Shown: positions 17,049-24,896 of the stretch, piece after piece
Layout: each line of letters begins with the position of its first letter
How positions within the stretch are numbered: position 1 is the stretch's first letter
DNA from: Lentzea jiangxiensis
GTDB taxonomy: Bacteria > Actinomycetota > Actinomycetes > Mycobacteriales > Pseudonocardiaceae
Assembly: GCF_900104175.1 (NCBI RefSeq)
Contig: NZ_FNIX01000003.1
Location: 1-64,000, forward strand
Length of the DNA: 64,000 nucleotides
Direction of reading: 5' to 3'
The notes under the pieces: model-generated
What the model saw: the letters and a program-made list of their open reading frames with translations, nothing else
What the model was told of the DNA's origin: nothing
The model's database searches: none
Made by a program: the position numbers and the translations under genes

Positions 17049-17087
17049 GGGTAGTGGTCCTGTGCAGTCCACCGGGTAGTGGACCTG
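17049..17087. promoter_or_regulatory. Direct-repeat operator candidate before the Tat cassette
   Basis: GGGTAGTGGTCCTG (17049-17062) and GGGTAGTGGACCTG (17074-17087) are 13/14 identical, offset by 25 bases. The second overlaps a GTCCAC/GTGGAC inverted repeat (17067-17084), and a related GGACCAGTCCACTG lies at 17025-17038. The sites are in the divergent space between the secreted-protein gene and the giant Tat protein gene. Repeated arms suggest cooperative binding of a regulator; which one is unknown. Confidence 0.45.
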
Positions 17088-17153
17088 ACGGCCGGAGGGG
17101 ACCGCACACGACGCTGGGGCGTGGTTCATTCCCGGATGTGGTGAGGACGTGCG

Positions 17154-20100
17154 ATGAGCGAGAACGATCTGCCGGCCGGCGGCGAGCCGGGCAAGGCGGT
17201 CAGCCGCCGCCGGTTCCTGTTCCTGGCCGGAGCGGGCGGCCTGGTGCTGGCGGTCGGGTCGTCGGGAGGACCGCCCGACGACGTGATCGCCGACATCGCC
17301 CTGACCGCCACCGCGACCCGGTCGCTGCACCTGCGCCGCCGGGAGGACTCGCTCAACCTGCGGATCGACCTGTTCAACGCGGACCTGGTGCGGACCTCCA
17401 CCGGCTCGGAACTGCGCAAGGTCGGCGCGGGCAGCGCGTTCATGGTGGTGCACTTCCCACCGCAGGCGGTGCTGGAGCAGATGCTCAGCACCGCGCTGAC
17501 GACGGGCAACCTGCCGCTTGCCACGAGGGTTTCCGGGCCGAGCCGGCTGGCCTTCGACATCACCGCGGCCCTGCCCATGGCCACGACGGTCGACGCCTTG
17601 CTGGCGTGGACCGCGTTCACGCCCCGGCTGGCCCCGACCGCCACCACCACCCAGACCGCGTCCGCGCTCGTGGCGCCGATCGACACGGAGACCGCTCTGG
17701 AGCTGCCGTGGCGGATCCTGTTGTCGCCCAACGAGAACGAGGGTTGGAAGCACTCCACCGCCCCGGTGACGCGCAACGGGTGGACCGAGCTGTGGCACAC
17801 CCGGCTGGGCGCCAGGAACGGCTCCGAGGTCGAGGACGGGCCGCAGGCCCGCGCGATGCGGGCGATCTGGCTCGCCGACCCGCAGATGGCGTCGTGGGTG
17901 CGGAGTCCGGGAACCGTGCCCGCCGAAGATGACATCGACCACGTGCTGACGCCGAGGCAGCGGTTCTCCATCGTCCGGCTGTCGGCCGACCCGACGCTGC
18001 GCACCGGGGTCCACCCGTCGCTGCCGGCTCCCGTCGAGGTCTCCGGGCTGACCCTGAGCAGCCTCGGCGCGAGCTTCGAGGCCGAGGGCAGGTGGAGCTA
18101 CCCGGACCACCCCACCCTGCAGCTCAGGGGCTGGCAGCACCGCGCCACCCTGGGTCGCGACCACCACGTGCGCACCGAGAACGCGGGTTACCTGTACCCC
18201 TACGGCCACCGCGCCTCGCTGGTCGACGTCGCCGAACGCCGGATCGCCCGCCGTCCCAACCCCGACGGCACCCCGGGACCGTGGTACGCCTATCTGCGAC
18301 ACACCCAGTACATCGTGGTGCAGCAGCGCACGGTCACCTACTGGCAGGACGAAGCGCTGGCACGGGACGGGCGCGAGCTGCCGTTCACCTCGATCCGCGT
18401 GCTCACCCGCAGGACACCGGAGCTGGCCACCAACCGCCAGGACTTCGCCGACCCGGCCAAAGCGGTCAGTTCGTTCGTGCCGAAGGCTTCCAGCGCGCCG
18501 ACCACACCGTTTCCGTTCCACCTGCGCGGGATCGACCATGAAGGCGGCGAGGTCGACTTCACCGTGCCGGTGGTGTTCGTGCCGTCAGCGACGGCCACCA
18601 GCACCACTTTGCTCAACGACATCCGCAGGACGTACAACACCGGCACCACCGCCGATCCGATCGCCGTGCGCACCGCCGACATGGGAGGCCGCAAGATCGC
18701 CCTGGCGGACCGCGGCCCGTACCCGCAAGGCAGCACCACGTCCAACGTGGACCGGATCGTGTTCAACGCCGACACCCTCACGACGGCCGGCCGGGTGCCG
18801 TTCCACCCGCGCATGGAACGGGCCGTGGTGCGGCTGCCCGAGGTCGCCGTGGTGACCGGCACCGCGGTACCCGCGGCGGCGTTCGAGTTCGCCGAGCCCT
18901 ACCTGAGCCACGGCATCACCCCCGAACCCGAGGACCCCGGCGACCCCGAGGAGAACGTCGGCGCGGTCTACCTGGCACTGCACTCGTCCGCGCCGCCGAC
19001 GCCGTTCGGGGTCTCGCCGGCCAACACCGGTGGCCTGGCCACGCCCGGCGGCAGCATCCAGGCGATCTCGGCCAAGCAGGGCGCGGTCGCCGTCAGGCCG
19101 ATCGACGTGGCCAAGGAGTTCTACGACCCGGCGCAGATGTTCGGCGACGGCACCAAGGCCAAGTTCCTCGGCGGTGTCCCGCTCAAGGACCTGCTGGCCT
19201 CGCCGGAGGATCCGCCCGTGCGCAACCCGGAAGCCGCGCCGAAGATGGGCCACCGCCGCGTGCCCGAACTCGGCATCGACGAGTTCTCGATGTACTGGAT
19301 GCCGAAGGTCAAGGCCGCGATGGGCTTCGAGCCGGGGAAGGACACGCCCTACCCGCTCGTCCTGAGCTCCGTGTACGGCGTCCCCTACAAGAGCGGTGTG
19401 GAGTCCAGCTGGCGGGCCAACGCCGAGATGCGTGACTTCACCCTGCACCTGCTCGGCGAGAACAGCGCGTACCACTGGATCAGTCTGGAGTTCAACCACC
19501 TCCGGTACGCGTCGGCCAGCGGCATGAAGACGCAGCTGGACTGCAACCTGCGGCAGGTGAACCTCGAGCAGGCTCTCAAGCTCTTGCAGCCGATCGCCGA
19601 GAAGTTCTCGATCCTGGGTGGCAAGCTGGAGATCACCGTGACCTCGGCGGGACTCAGGGCCGGGTTGCGGTTCCAGCTGCCGGAACTCCCGATGGGCCCG
19701 TTCGCGATCGCCGAGACCGCGCTCCACGTCGCCGTGGAGGTCCCGTTCGACGGCACCCCGGTGCGGCTGAACTTCGCGCTGAACAGTCGCGAGCGGCCGT
19801 TCCAGCTGCGCGTCTTCGGGTTCAACGGTGGCGGCTACGTGAGCCTGTCGCTGGGCACCGACGGGATGGAACGGCTGGAGATCGGCTTCGTCTTCGGTGC
19901 GGGGCTCACGCTGAACGTGGGCATCGCCTCCGGCATCGTCGAGATCGTCGGCGGCATCAGCTACCTGCTGGAGAAGGTCGAGGTCGTCGAGAACGGCACC
20001 GAGGTGGTGCGCCAGCAGGTCGGCCTGGTCGCGTTCCTGCGGATCCGCGGGGCCCTGAAGCTCTGGGGCTTCCTCACCGTGTCGGTCGAGTTCTACATGG

Positions 20101-20375
20101 GCCTGACCTACCTGCGGAAGGCCGACGGCAGCTCGGTGCTCTTCGGTGAGGCGTACGTGACCGTCTCCGTCGAGTGCTTCTTCGTCAGCGAGACGTACAC
20201 CCTCCGCACCCAGCGCGAGTTCTCCGTGTCCCCACCGCCTTCGGCGAGCCGTTCCGCCGGCGGGGACCGCCTGGCCCTGGCAGCGCCGACGATGCCCGCC
20301 CACCCCTTCGGCGCCGCCTTCACCCAGCAGGACTGGGCCGGCTACTGCGCCGCGTTCGCACCCCTGGGAGCATGA
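17154..20375 (+). CDS. Giant Tat-exported protein of unknown function
   Basis: 1073-residue protein I do not recognise. Residues 17-38 form a classic twin-arginine signal (SRRRFLFLAGAGG then a hydrophobic core), so a folded, perhaps cofactor-bearing or complexed protein should be exported. The body is Thr/Val-rich with alternating hydrophobic residues, suggesting mainly beta structure. Residues about 820-1040 have long amphipathic strands (GYVSLSLGTDGMERLEIGF, VSVEFYMGLTYL, AYVTVSVECFF), which could line a hydrophobic tube or pack on membrane. The C-terminus is a Ser/Pro linker plus a short tail ending CAAFAPLGA. ATG 17154 follows GAGGAC. Its stop overlaps the next gene's upstream ATG, and a TatA homologue ends the operon. 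Confidence 0.85.
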   Translation: MSENDLPAGGEPGKAVSRRRFLFLAGAGGLVLAVGSSGGPPDDVIADIALTATATRSLHLRRREDSLNLRIDLFNADLVRTSTGSELRKVGAGSAFMVVHFPPQAVLEQMLSTALTTGNLPLATRVSGPSRLAFDITAALPMATTVDALLAWTAFTPRLAPTATTTQTASALVAPIDTETALELPWRILLSPNENEGWKHSTAPVTRNGWTELWHTRLGARNGSEVEDGPQARAMRAIWLADPQMASWVRSPGTVPAEDDIDHVLTPRQRFSIVRLSADPTLRTGVHPSLPAPVEVSGLTLSSLGASFEAEGRWSYPDHPTLQLRGWQHRATLGRDHHVRTENAGYLYPYGHRASLVDVAERRIARRPNPDGTPGPWYAYLRHTQYIVVQQRTVTYWQDEALARDGRELPFTSIRVLTRRTPELATNRQDFADPAKAVSSFVPKASSAPTTPFPFHLRGIDHEGGEVDFTVPVVFVPSATATSTTLLNDIRRTYNTGTTADPIAVRTADMGGRKIALADRGPYPQGSTTSNVDRIVFNADTLTTAGRVPFHPRMERAVVRLPEVAVVTGTAVPAAAFEFAEPYLSHGITPEPEDPGDPEENVGAVYLALHSSAPPTPFGVSPANTGGLATPGGSIQAISAKQGAVAVRPIDVAKEFYDPAQMFGDGTKAKFLGGVPLKDLLASPEDPPVRNPEAAPKMGHRRVPELGIDEFSMYWMPKVKAAMGFEPGKDTPYPLVLSSVYGVPYKSGVESSWRANAEMRDFTLHLLGENSAYHWISLEFNHLRYASASGMKTQLDCNLRQVNLEQALKLLQPIAEKFSILGGKLEITVTSAGLRAGLRFQLPELPMGPFAIAETALHVAVEVPFDGTPVRLNFALNSRERPFQLRVFGFNGGGYVSLSLGTDGMERLEIGFVFGAGLTLNVGIASGIVEIVGGISYLLEKVEVVENGTEVVRQQVGLVAFLRIRGALKLWGFLTVSVEFYMGLTYLRKADGSSVLFGEAYVTVSVECFFVSETYTLRTQREFSVSPPPSASRSAGGDRLALAAPTMPAHPFGAAFTQQDWAGYCAAFAPLGA

Positions 20376-20377
20376 TC

Positions 20378-23300
20378 ATGAGCAGTCAGACCATCACCTG
20401 GACCGTGCTGCCCAACGGGCTCTCCCCCACCTTGGACAGGGTCTTCTTCTCCGTGCACGTCGCGCCGCGACTGTCGACCACGCCCAACCCGTCCGGCTCG
20501 CTGAACGACTTCGCGGACTGGCACGACTGGCCGGGCAAGGTGTCCGCGGCGACGTTCGGACTGGAGTTCCCCGGCATCCTCGACCGGAACGGCGCACCTC
20601 TGCGCGTCACGGCCAGACGCGTGTCCACGCCGGTGTCCAAGCACTGGAAGGCGCTTTTCCCGCTCTCGTCGAGAGTCACGGGCCACAAGCTGCCCAAGAT
20701 CGTCAAACGGCGCCTCCGCTCCTACCCCACCCGTCACGTGCGTGATTTCGTCAACCAGCGCTACGGCCTGTTCGGCGCTCGGTACCCCGAACAGTTCCCG
20801 CCGCTGAACGACCTCGCGGCGGCGGACGCGTTCGGACCCGTCGGCTTCGAGTTCGACAGCGACCGGACCGGTCCCGGCCTGCAACGCAAGGAGCGGCTGC
20901 GCACCGCGCTGGAGAAGCTGTTCAACCTCGACTCGCAGGACCCGGCCAGGTGGGCGGTGCCGTTCCGGCCGGGCGACGCCACGACCGCCGACGGCATCGG
21001 CACGTCGTTCCTGCAGGCCGAGCGGTTCCACCGCAGGCGCGAGCCCGTGGCCGGGGACCCGCCGAAGCTGGATCCGCCGAAGCTCGACTTCCACCAGGTG
21101 GTCTCGATGACCCGCGAGCACAACCACCTCCAGCGGCTGCTGGGCCTGGTGCTCGACTTCGAGTCGACCGACCCCGCCCTGCTGGCCGTCGTGCAGGGCA
21201 ACGAGCGGGACACCGAGGTCCGCCTGGTCACCGACCTGAAGCCGGTGCTGGGCGGCGAGGCCGAGGTGCACGTGCGGCCCATGATGCGGTGCCGGGTGGG
21301 CAAGGGCGTGAAAGGCCACGTGTTCACCGCGATCCCGGACACCGACAGCGACCAGCGCGACCGGATGCTGCGGGTGGGCGACACCGATCGGTTCGCCGTG
21401 GTGCAGGTGGACCCGGACAACGCGGCGCTGGCCGTGCGCCAGTTCGCCGACACCGTGACCCGTGCGCGTCACGAACAGGGCGGGCAGGTGGTCAAGCGCA
21501 GTGGGGTCACACCCGACACGCAGGCCCTTCCGGCGCTGCACACGGCCGGGTTCTCGGTCGGCAGGCTGTCGCGGGCGTCCCAGCTGGCGCAGAAGGCCGA
21601 CCGGAACCAGAAGAACAACGACGCCGCGTTCAAGCCGGACGGCGGGAAGATCACCGACAACATCACGCTCAACGCCGACGACGTGGTCCGGGGCTACCGG
21701 TGGGACGTGCGCGACGAGACCACCGGGAGGTGGTTCTCCCTGATGTGGCGCGACGGCTCCTACGTGTTCGTGCGCACCGCCGGCGAAGAGGTCGGTGTGC
21801 TGGAGGAGACGGCGGCGCAGACCGCGCTGACGACCTCCGGTGCCGCCGGCGACGAGGACCTGTACGTCCAGGAGTCGCTGGTGCACTGGGCGGGCTGGAG
21901 CCTGGCCGTGGGCCGTCCCGGCAAGGGACTGGCCGCGGACAATGGCCTCGCCGACAACGAGGGGCCCGAGGACCAGGACTTCCAGCTCCGCACCAGGTTC
22001 AAGGCCCGTGCGCTGCCGCGGCTGCGGTTCGGCAGGCGGTACCGGCTGCGGGCGCGGGTGGTGGACATCGCGGGCAACTCGGTGACCGCCGAGCAGGCCG
22101 ACGCGATGACCGACTCGGCGTTGAGCACCGCGGTGGAGACCTTCCGCCGGTTCGAACCGGTGCCGGCCCCCGAGGTGCTGCTGCGGTCGGTGCCGGGCGA
22201 GGCCGAGTCGCTGGAGGTGATGGTGCTGCGCGGCAACACCGGCGGCGACACCGCCGTGGGCACCGTCGACCGCCACGTGCTGCCGCCCCGCACCACGGTC
22301 CGGGTCGCCGAACAGCACGGGATGCTCGACCGGACCGTCGACGGCAGGCCGATGGACGCCGTCGCGTACGCCGATCTGGCCGCCCGCGACGCCGCCGTGC
22401 TCGAGCAGCACGCCTCGGCGCGCACCCTGCCCGCGCCCAGGGACGACCACTGGTACTACGACACCGACACGCTGCCCGTCCCCTACCTGCCGGAGCCGCT
22501 GGCCAGGCGCGTCCTGGTGCGCGGGCTGCCCGGCAGCACCACGTCGACCACGATCGTCGCGGCCGACCCGGCCACCTGGCCCAGTGCCAAGGGGTTCCGC
22601 ATCCGCCTCCAGCAGGGCGCGCCGGGCTGGTCGTGGAACGGCACGGAGCGCGTGCTGACCGTGCGGCTGATGCCGGGCGACAGCTACCAGCTCCAGCTCT
22701 CCGCCCAGTTCAACTCGGCCGACCTGGACCTGATGGCGCTGTGGCCGCTGGTCGAGAAGGGCGCGGCCGACTGGAACACCGCCCACCCGTCGGACCAGGT
22801 GAACCTCACCGCGCTCCGGGAGTCGATCGTCGGCGGCCGGCACTGGATGTTCACGCCCGCCAGGACGCTGACCCTGACGCACGCCGTGCGCACACCGCTC
22901 GCCGTGCCGGGAATCGGCTCGGTCACCGTCAGGCGGCCGGCCGAGGGCCAGCTCGGCTCGACCTGTGCGGTGCTCGGGTCGTCCATGACGGTCAGCCGCA
23001 AGAGCACCGGCAGCGTGGAGTTCGCCGGCCGCTGGAAGATGCCGGTGGACGACGGCGTGAGCGCGGTGGAGCTCGAACGCGAGTTCCGCGGCGCCCCGGT
23101 CACCGTGACGGTGGACCGGACGCTCGGGCCGGCGCCGGACACGGAGGCGGTGGAGTTCCAGGCACGGCACGAGTTCGGTGACACGAAGCACCGTCGAGTG
23201 CGGTACGAGGTGCGGGCGGTCACCCGCTTCAGCGAGTTCTTCCAGGAGCACCGGGAGGTCGCGTTCAGCGGGGCGGAGCACACCCTCGGCGTGCCGATCG

Positions 23301-24436
23301 ACCCCGCTCACCTGGTCGTGGTCGACAAGCACACCCAGCAGCGGTTCCACCCCGGCCCACTGGGGAGCACCGCGGACAAGGCGTCCGGCGACTACGTGAT
23401 CACCAACGCGGCCAACGGCACGTTCCGGCGCACCGACGGCGGCACGCTCACCTCGCCCCGCACGCTGGAGGTGTCGTTCGTCCGCCCGGAGACGCGCAGC
23501 GCGGCCGCGGTCATCGAGCAGAACATCCCCAGCACGGCCCGTCCCGCCGCGCCCAAGATCCGCCAGGTCGTGCCGATCTTCCAGTGGGAAAGCCCCGCAC
23601 CCGGCCAGAGCGTGCGGCGCGGCGGCGGGCTGCGGGTGTACCTGGAGCGACCGTGGTTCTCCAGCGGTGCCGGGGAGAAGCTCGCCGTCCTGATGTGGCC
23701 GGACGTGGTCAACGACGCGCCCGAACACATGCGCGGCGTGGTGACCGCGTGGGGCGCCGACGGGGCGATGCATTCGACCGCGATGCCCGACGACGTGACC
23801 ACGAGCTCCTTCCCGCAGGCCGCCGTCTACGGCTCGGGCTCGCACATGACGGTGCCGGAGTTCCCGGCCACCGAGCTGAAGTTCGCCGCGTACGACGTGG
23901 CCTACGACTCGGCTCGCGGTCTGTGGTTCTGCGACATCCGCATCACGAAGGCGGGTGACGACCGGCTGCAGAACTACTTCCCGTTCGTGCGCCTGGCGCT
24001 GGCCCGCTACCAGCCCAGCTCGGTGCCCGGCTGCGCCCTGTCCTCGGTGGCGACCGCGGACTTCACGCAGCTCGCGCCGGACCGCGCGGTCGTCGTGACC
24101 GGCACCGGTGACACCCGGACCGTCCAGGTGACCGGCCCCGGTCCCCTGCTCACCGGCTCCGGCCGGCACAACGAGGTCCGGGTGACCGTGGAGCGGCAGC
24201 TCGACGGCGTGACCGACCCGGTGCTGCGCTGGCAGCCCACCGCGGGAAGCGTCGCCAGCACGATCTCCAACCCGACCAGCACCAACGGCATCCAGACCTG
24301 GACCGGCACGGTCCTGCTGCCCACAGGGGCCGGTGCGCTGCGACTGGTCGTCGAGGAGTTCGAGGTGCACCGCGACGGCAACGGCGGCACCGCCGCCACC
24401 CGCCTGGTCCACACCGACACCGTCCCGCTGGCCTGA
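20378..24436 (+). CDS. Giant partner protein of the Tat cassette
   Basis: 1352-residue protein I do not recognise. No signal peptide or membrane segment is visible (it starts SSQTITWTVLPNGLSP). It looks multi-domain and beta-rich. RYRLRARVVDIAGNSVT near residue 565 resembles the core strand of an Fn3/Ig-like domain, and DPAHLVVVDKHTQQRF and TWTGTVLLPTGAGALRL near the end resemble further beta-sandwiches. A segment before it (DPPKLDPPKLD) is a short duplication. ATG 20378 is preferred because GGGAG at 20366-20370 is well spaced; ATG 20372 overlaps the preceding stop. It may reach the outside by hitch-hiking on the Tat-signal partner, or act in the cytoplasm as its chaperone or template. Both are inference. 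Confidence 0.85.
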   Translation: MSSQTITWTVLPNGLSPTLDRVFFSVHVAPRLSTTPNPSGSLNDFADWHDWPGKVSAATFGLEFPGILDRNGAPLRVTARRVSTPVSKHWKALFPLSSRVTGHKLPKIVKRRLRSYPTRHVRDFVNQRYGLFGARYPEQFPPLNDLAAADAFGPVGFEFDSDRTGPGLQRKERLRTALEKLFNLDSQDPARWAVPFRPGDATTADGIGTSFLQAERFHRRREPVAGDPPKLDPPKLDFHQVVSMTREHNHLQRLLGLVLDFESTDPALLAVVQGNERDTEVRLVTDLKPVLGGEAEVHVRPMMRCRVGKGVKGHVFTAIPDTDSDQRDRMLRVGDTDRFAVVQVDPDNAALAVRQFADTVTRARHEQGGQVVKRSGVTPDTQALPALHTAGFSVGRLSRASQLAQKADRNQKNNDAAFKPDGGKITDNITLNADDVVRGYRWDVRDETTGRWFSLMWRDGSYVFVRTAGEEVGVLEETAAQTALTTSGAAGDEDLYVQESLVHWAGWSLAVGRPGKGLAADNGLADNEGPEDQDFQLRTRFKARALPRLRFGRRYRLRARVVDIAGNSVTAEQADAMTDSALSTAVETFRRFEPVPAPEVLLRSVPGEAESLEVMVLRGNTGGDTAVGTVDRHVLPPRTTVRVAEQHGMLDRTVDGRPMDAVAYADLAARDAAVLEQHASARTLPAPRDDHWYYDTDTLPVPYLPEPLARRVLVRGLPGSTTSTTIVAADPATWPSAKGFRIRLQQGAPGWSWNGTERVLTVRLMPGDSYQLQLSAQFNSADLDLMALWPLVEKGAADWNTAHPSDQVNLTALRESIVGGRHWMFTPARTLTLTHAVRTPLAVPGIGSVTVRRPAEGQLGSTCAVLGSSMTVSRKSTGSVEFAGRWKMPVDDGVSAVELEREFRGAPVTVTVDRTLGPAPDTEAVEFQARHEFGDTKHRRVRYEVRAVTRFSEFFQEHREVAFSGAEHTLGVPIDPAHLVVVDKHTQQRFHPGPLGSTADKASGDYVITNAANGTFRRTDGGTLTSPRTLEVSFVRPETRSAAAVIEQNIPSTARPAAPKIRQVVPIFQWESPAPGQSVRRGGGLRVYLERPWFSSGAGEKLAVLMWPDVVNDAPEHMRGVVTAWGADGAMHSTAMPDDVTTSSFPQAAVYGSGSHMTVPEFPATELKFAAYDVAYDSARGLWFCDIRITKAGDDRLQNYFPFVRLALARYQPSSVPGCALSSVATADFTQLAPDRAVVVTGTGDTRTVQVTGPGPLLTGSGRHNEVRVTVERQLDGVTDPVLRWQPTAGSVASTISNPTSTNGIQTWTGTVLLPTGAGALRLVVEEFEVHRDGNGGTAATRLVHTDTVPLA

Positions 24437-24448
24437 GAGGAGAGTGCC

Positions 24449-24604
24449 GTGCCGCTGGGTACGACGGAAATCTTGCTGATCCTGCTGGTGGTGGTGCTGT
24501 TGTTCGGCGCGAGCAGACTGCCGAAGCTGGCCCGGTCCCTCTCGGACGCGCGCCGGGAGCTGCGCCGCGGCGGCGACGAACACGACCGCGACGACGGGAA
24601 ATAG
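24449..24604 (+). CDS. TatA/E-like protein encoded in the cassette
   Basis: 51-residue protein with the TatA layout. A short N-terminal transmembrane helix (TEILLILLVVVLLFG) is followed by the hinge and amphipathic helix signature FGASRLPKLARSLSDA and a charged tail ending DDGK. TatA oligomers form the pore of the twin-arginine translocase. It is shorter than housekeeping TatA, whose tail is usually longer. GTG 24449 has GAGAGGAGAG just upstream and sits 12 bases after the giant partner gene, so all three genes form one operon. A dedicated TatA beside a Tat substrate suggests specialised export. No tatC or tatB is in the window. Confidence 0.85.
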   Translation: MPLGTTEILLILLVVVLLFGASRLPKLARSLSDARRELRRGGDEHDRDDGK

Positions 24605-24614
24605 CGCGAAACGG

Positions 24615-24651
24615 CCGGAGCCGTCCCCCTCCGGGAAGGGGACGGCTCCGG
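24615..24651. terminator. Bidirectional terminator after the Tat cassette
   Basis: Perfect 14-bp stem (CCGGAGCCGTCCCC at 24615-24628 and complement at 24638-24651) with a 9-base loop, 10 bases past the tatA-like stop and 13 bases before the end of a convergent small gene. It defines the cassette's 3' boundary. Confidence 0.8.
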
Positions 24652-24664
24652 CTTCCCGGACGGC

Positions 24665-24829
24665 TCAGGGCCTGCTGCTCCCACCGGCGCCGTCGTTGTC
24701 GGCGTACATGGACGACGAGACGCCCGCGTCGTGCGAGTCACCGGTGGCCGCTGCCACCGCCTGACCCGCGGTGATGGCGAGAGCGGCCAGGACCACTGCG
24801 GCGGCGGCCGCTGATTTGCGGATGTTCAC
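24665..24829 (-). CDS. 54-residue secreted peptide precursor
   Basis: Short gene with GTG 24829 preceded by GAGGGG. The product has a clear Sec signal: positive start NIRKS, hydrophobic AAAAAVVLAALAITAG and a likely cleavage after AVAAA near residue 28. The mature part would be about 26 residues, acidic and Gly/Ser-rich (TGDSHDAGVSSSMYADNDG), with no Cys. It ends beside the Tat cassette terminator and is upstream of nothing on its strand. It may be a small extracellular signal or structural peptide; no family recognised. Confidence 0.65.
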   Translation of the reverse strand: MNIRKSAAAAAVVLAALAITAGQAVAAATGDSHDAGVSSSMYADNDGAGGSSRP

Positions 24830-24896
24830 GAGAACTCTTCCCCTCGGTTCTTCTTTCCTTCACCGCGCGTGGATCGCGCGGAGTTCTGGGGCGGGC

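Noticed and set aside
20342-24583. Very long open frame on the minus strand opposite the giant partner gene
   Set aside because: It mirrors the GC-rich sense gene, is Arg/Gly/His-rich low-complexity, and has no ribosome site. The sense strand has proper codon bias and operon structure.
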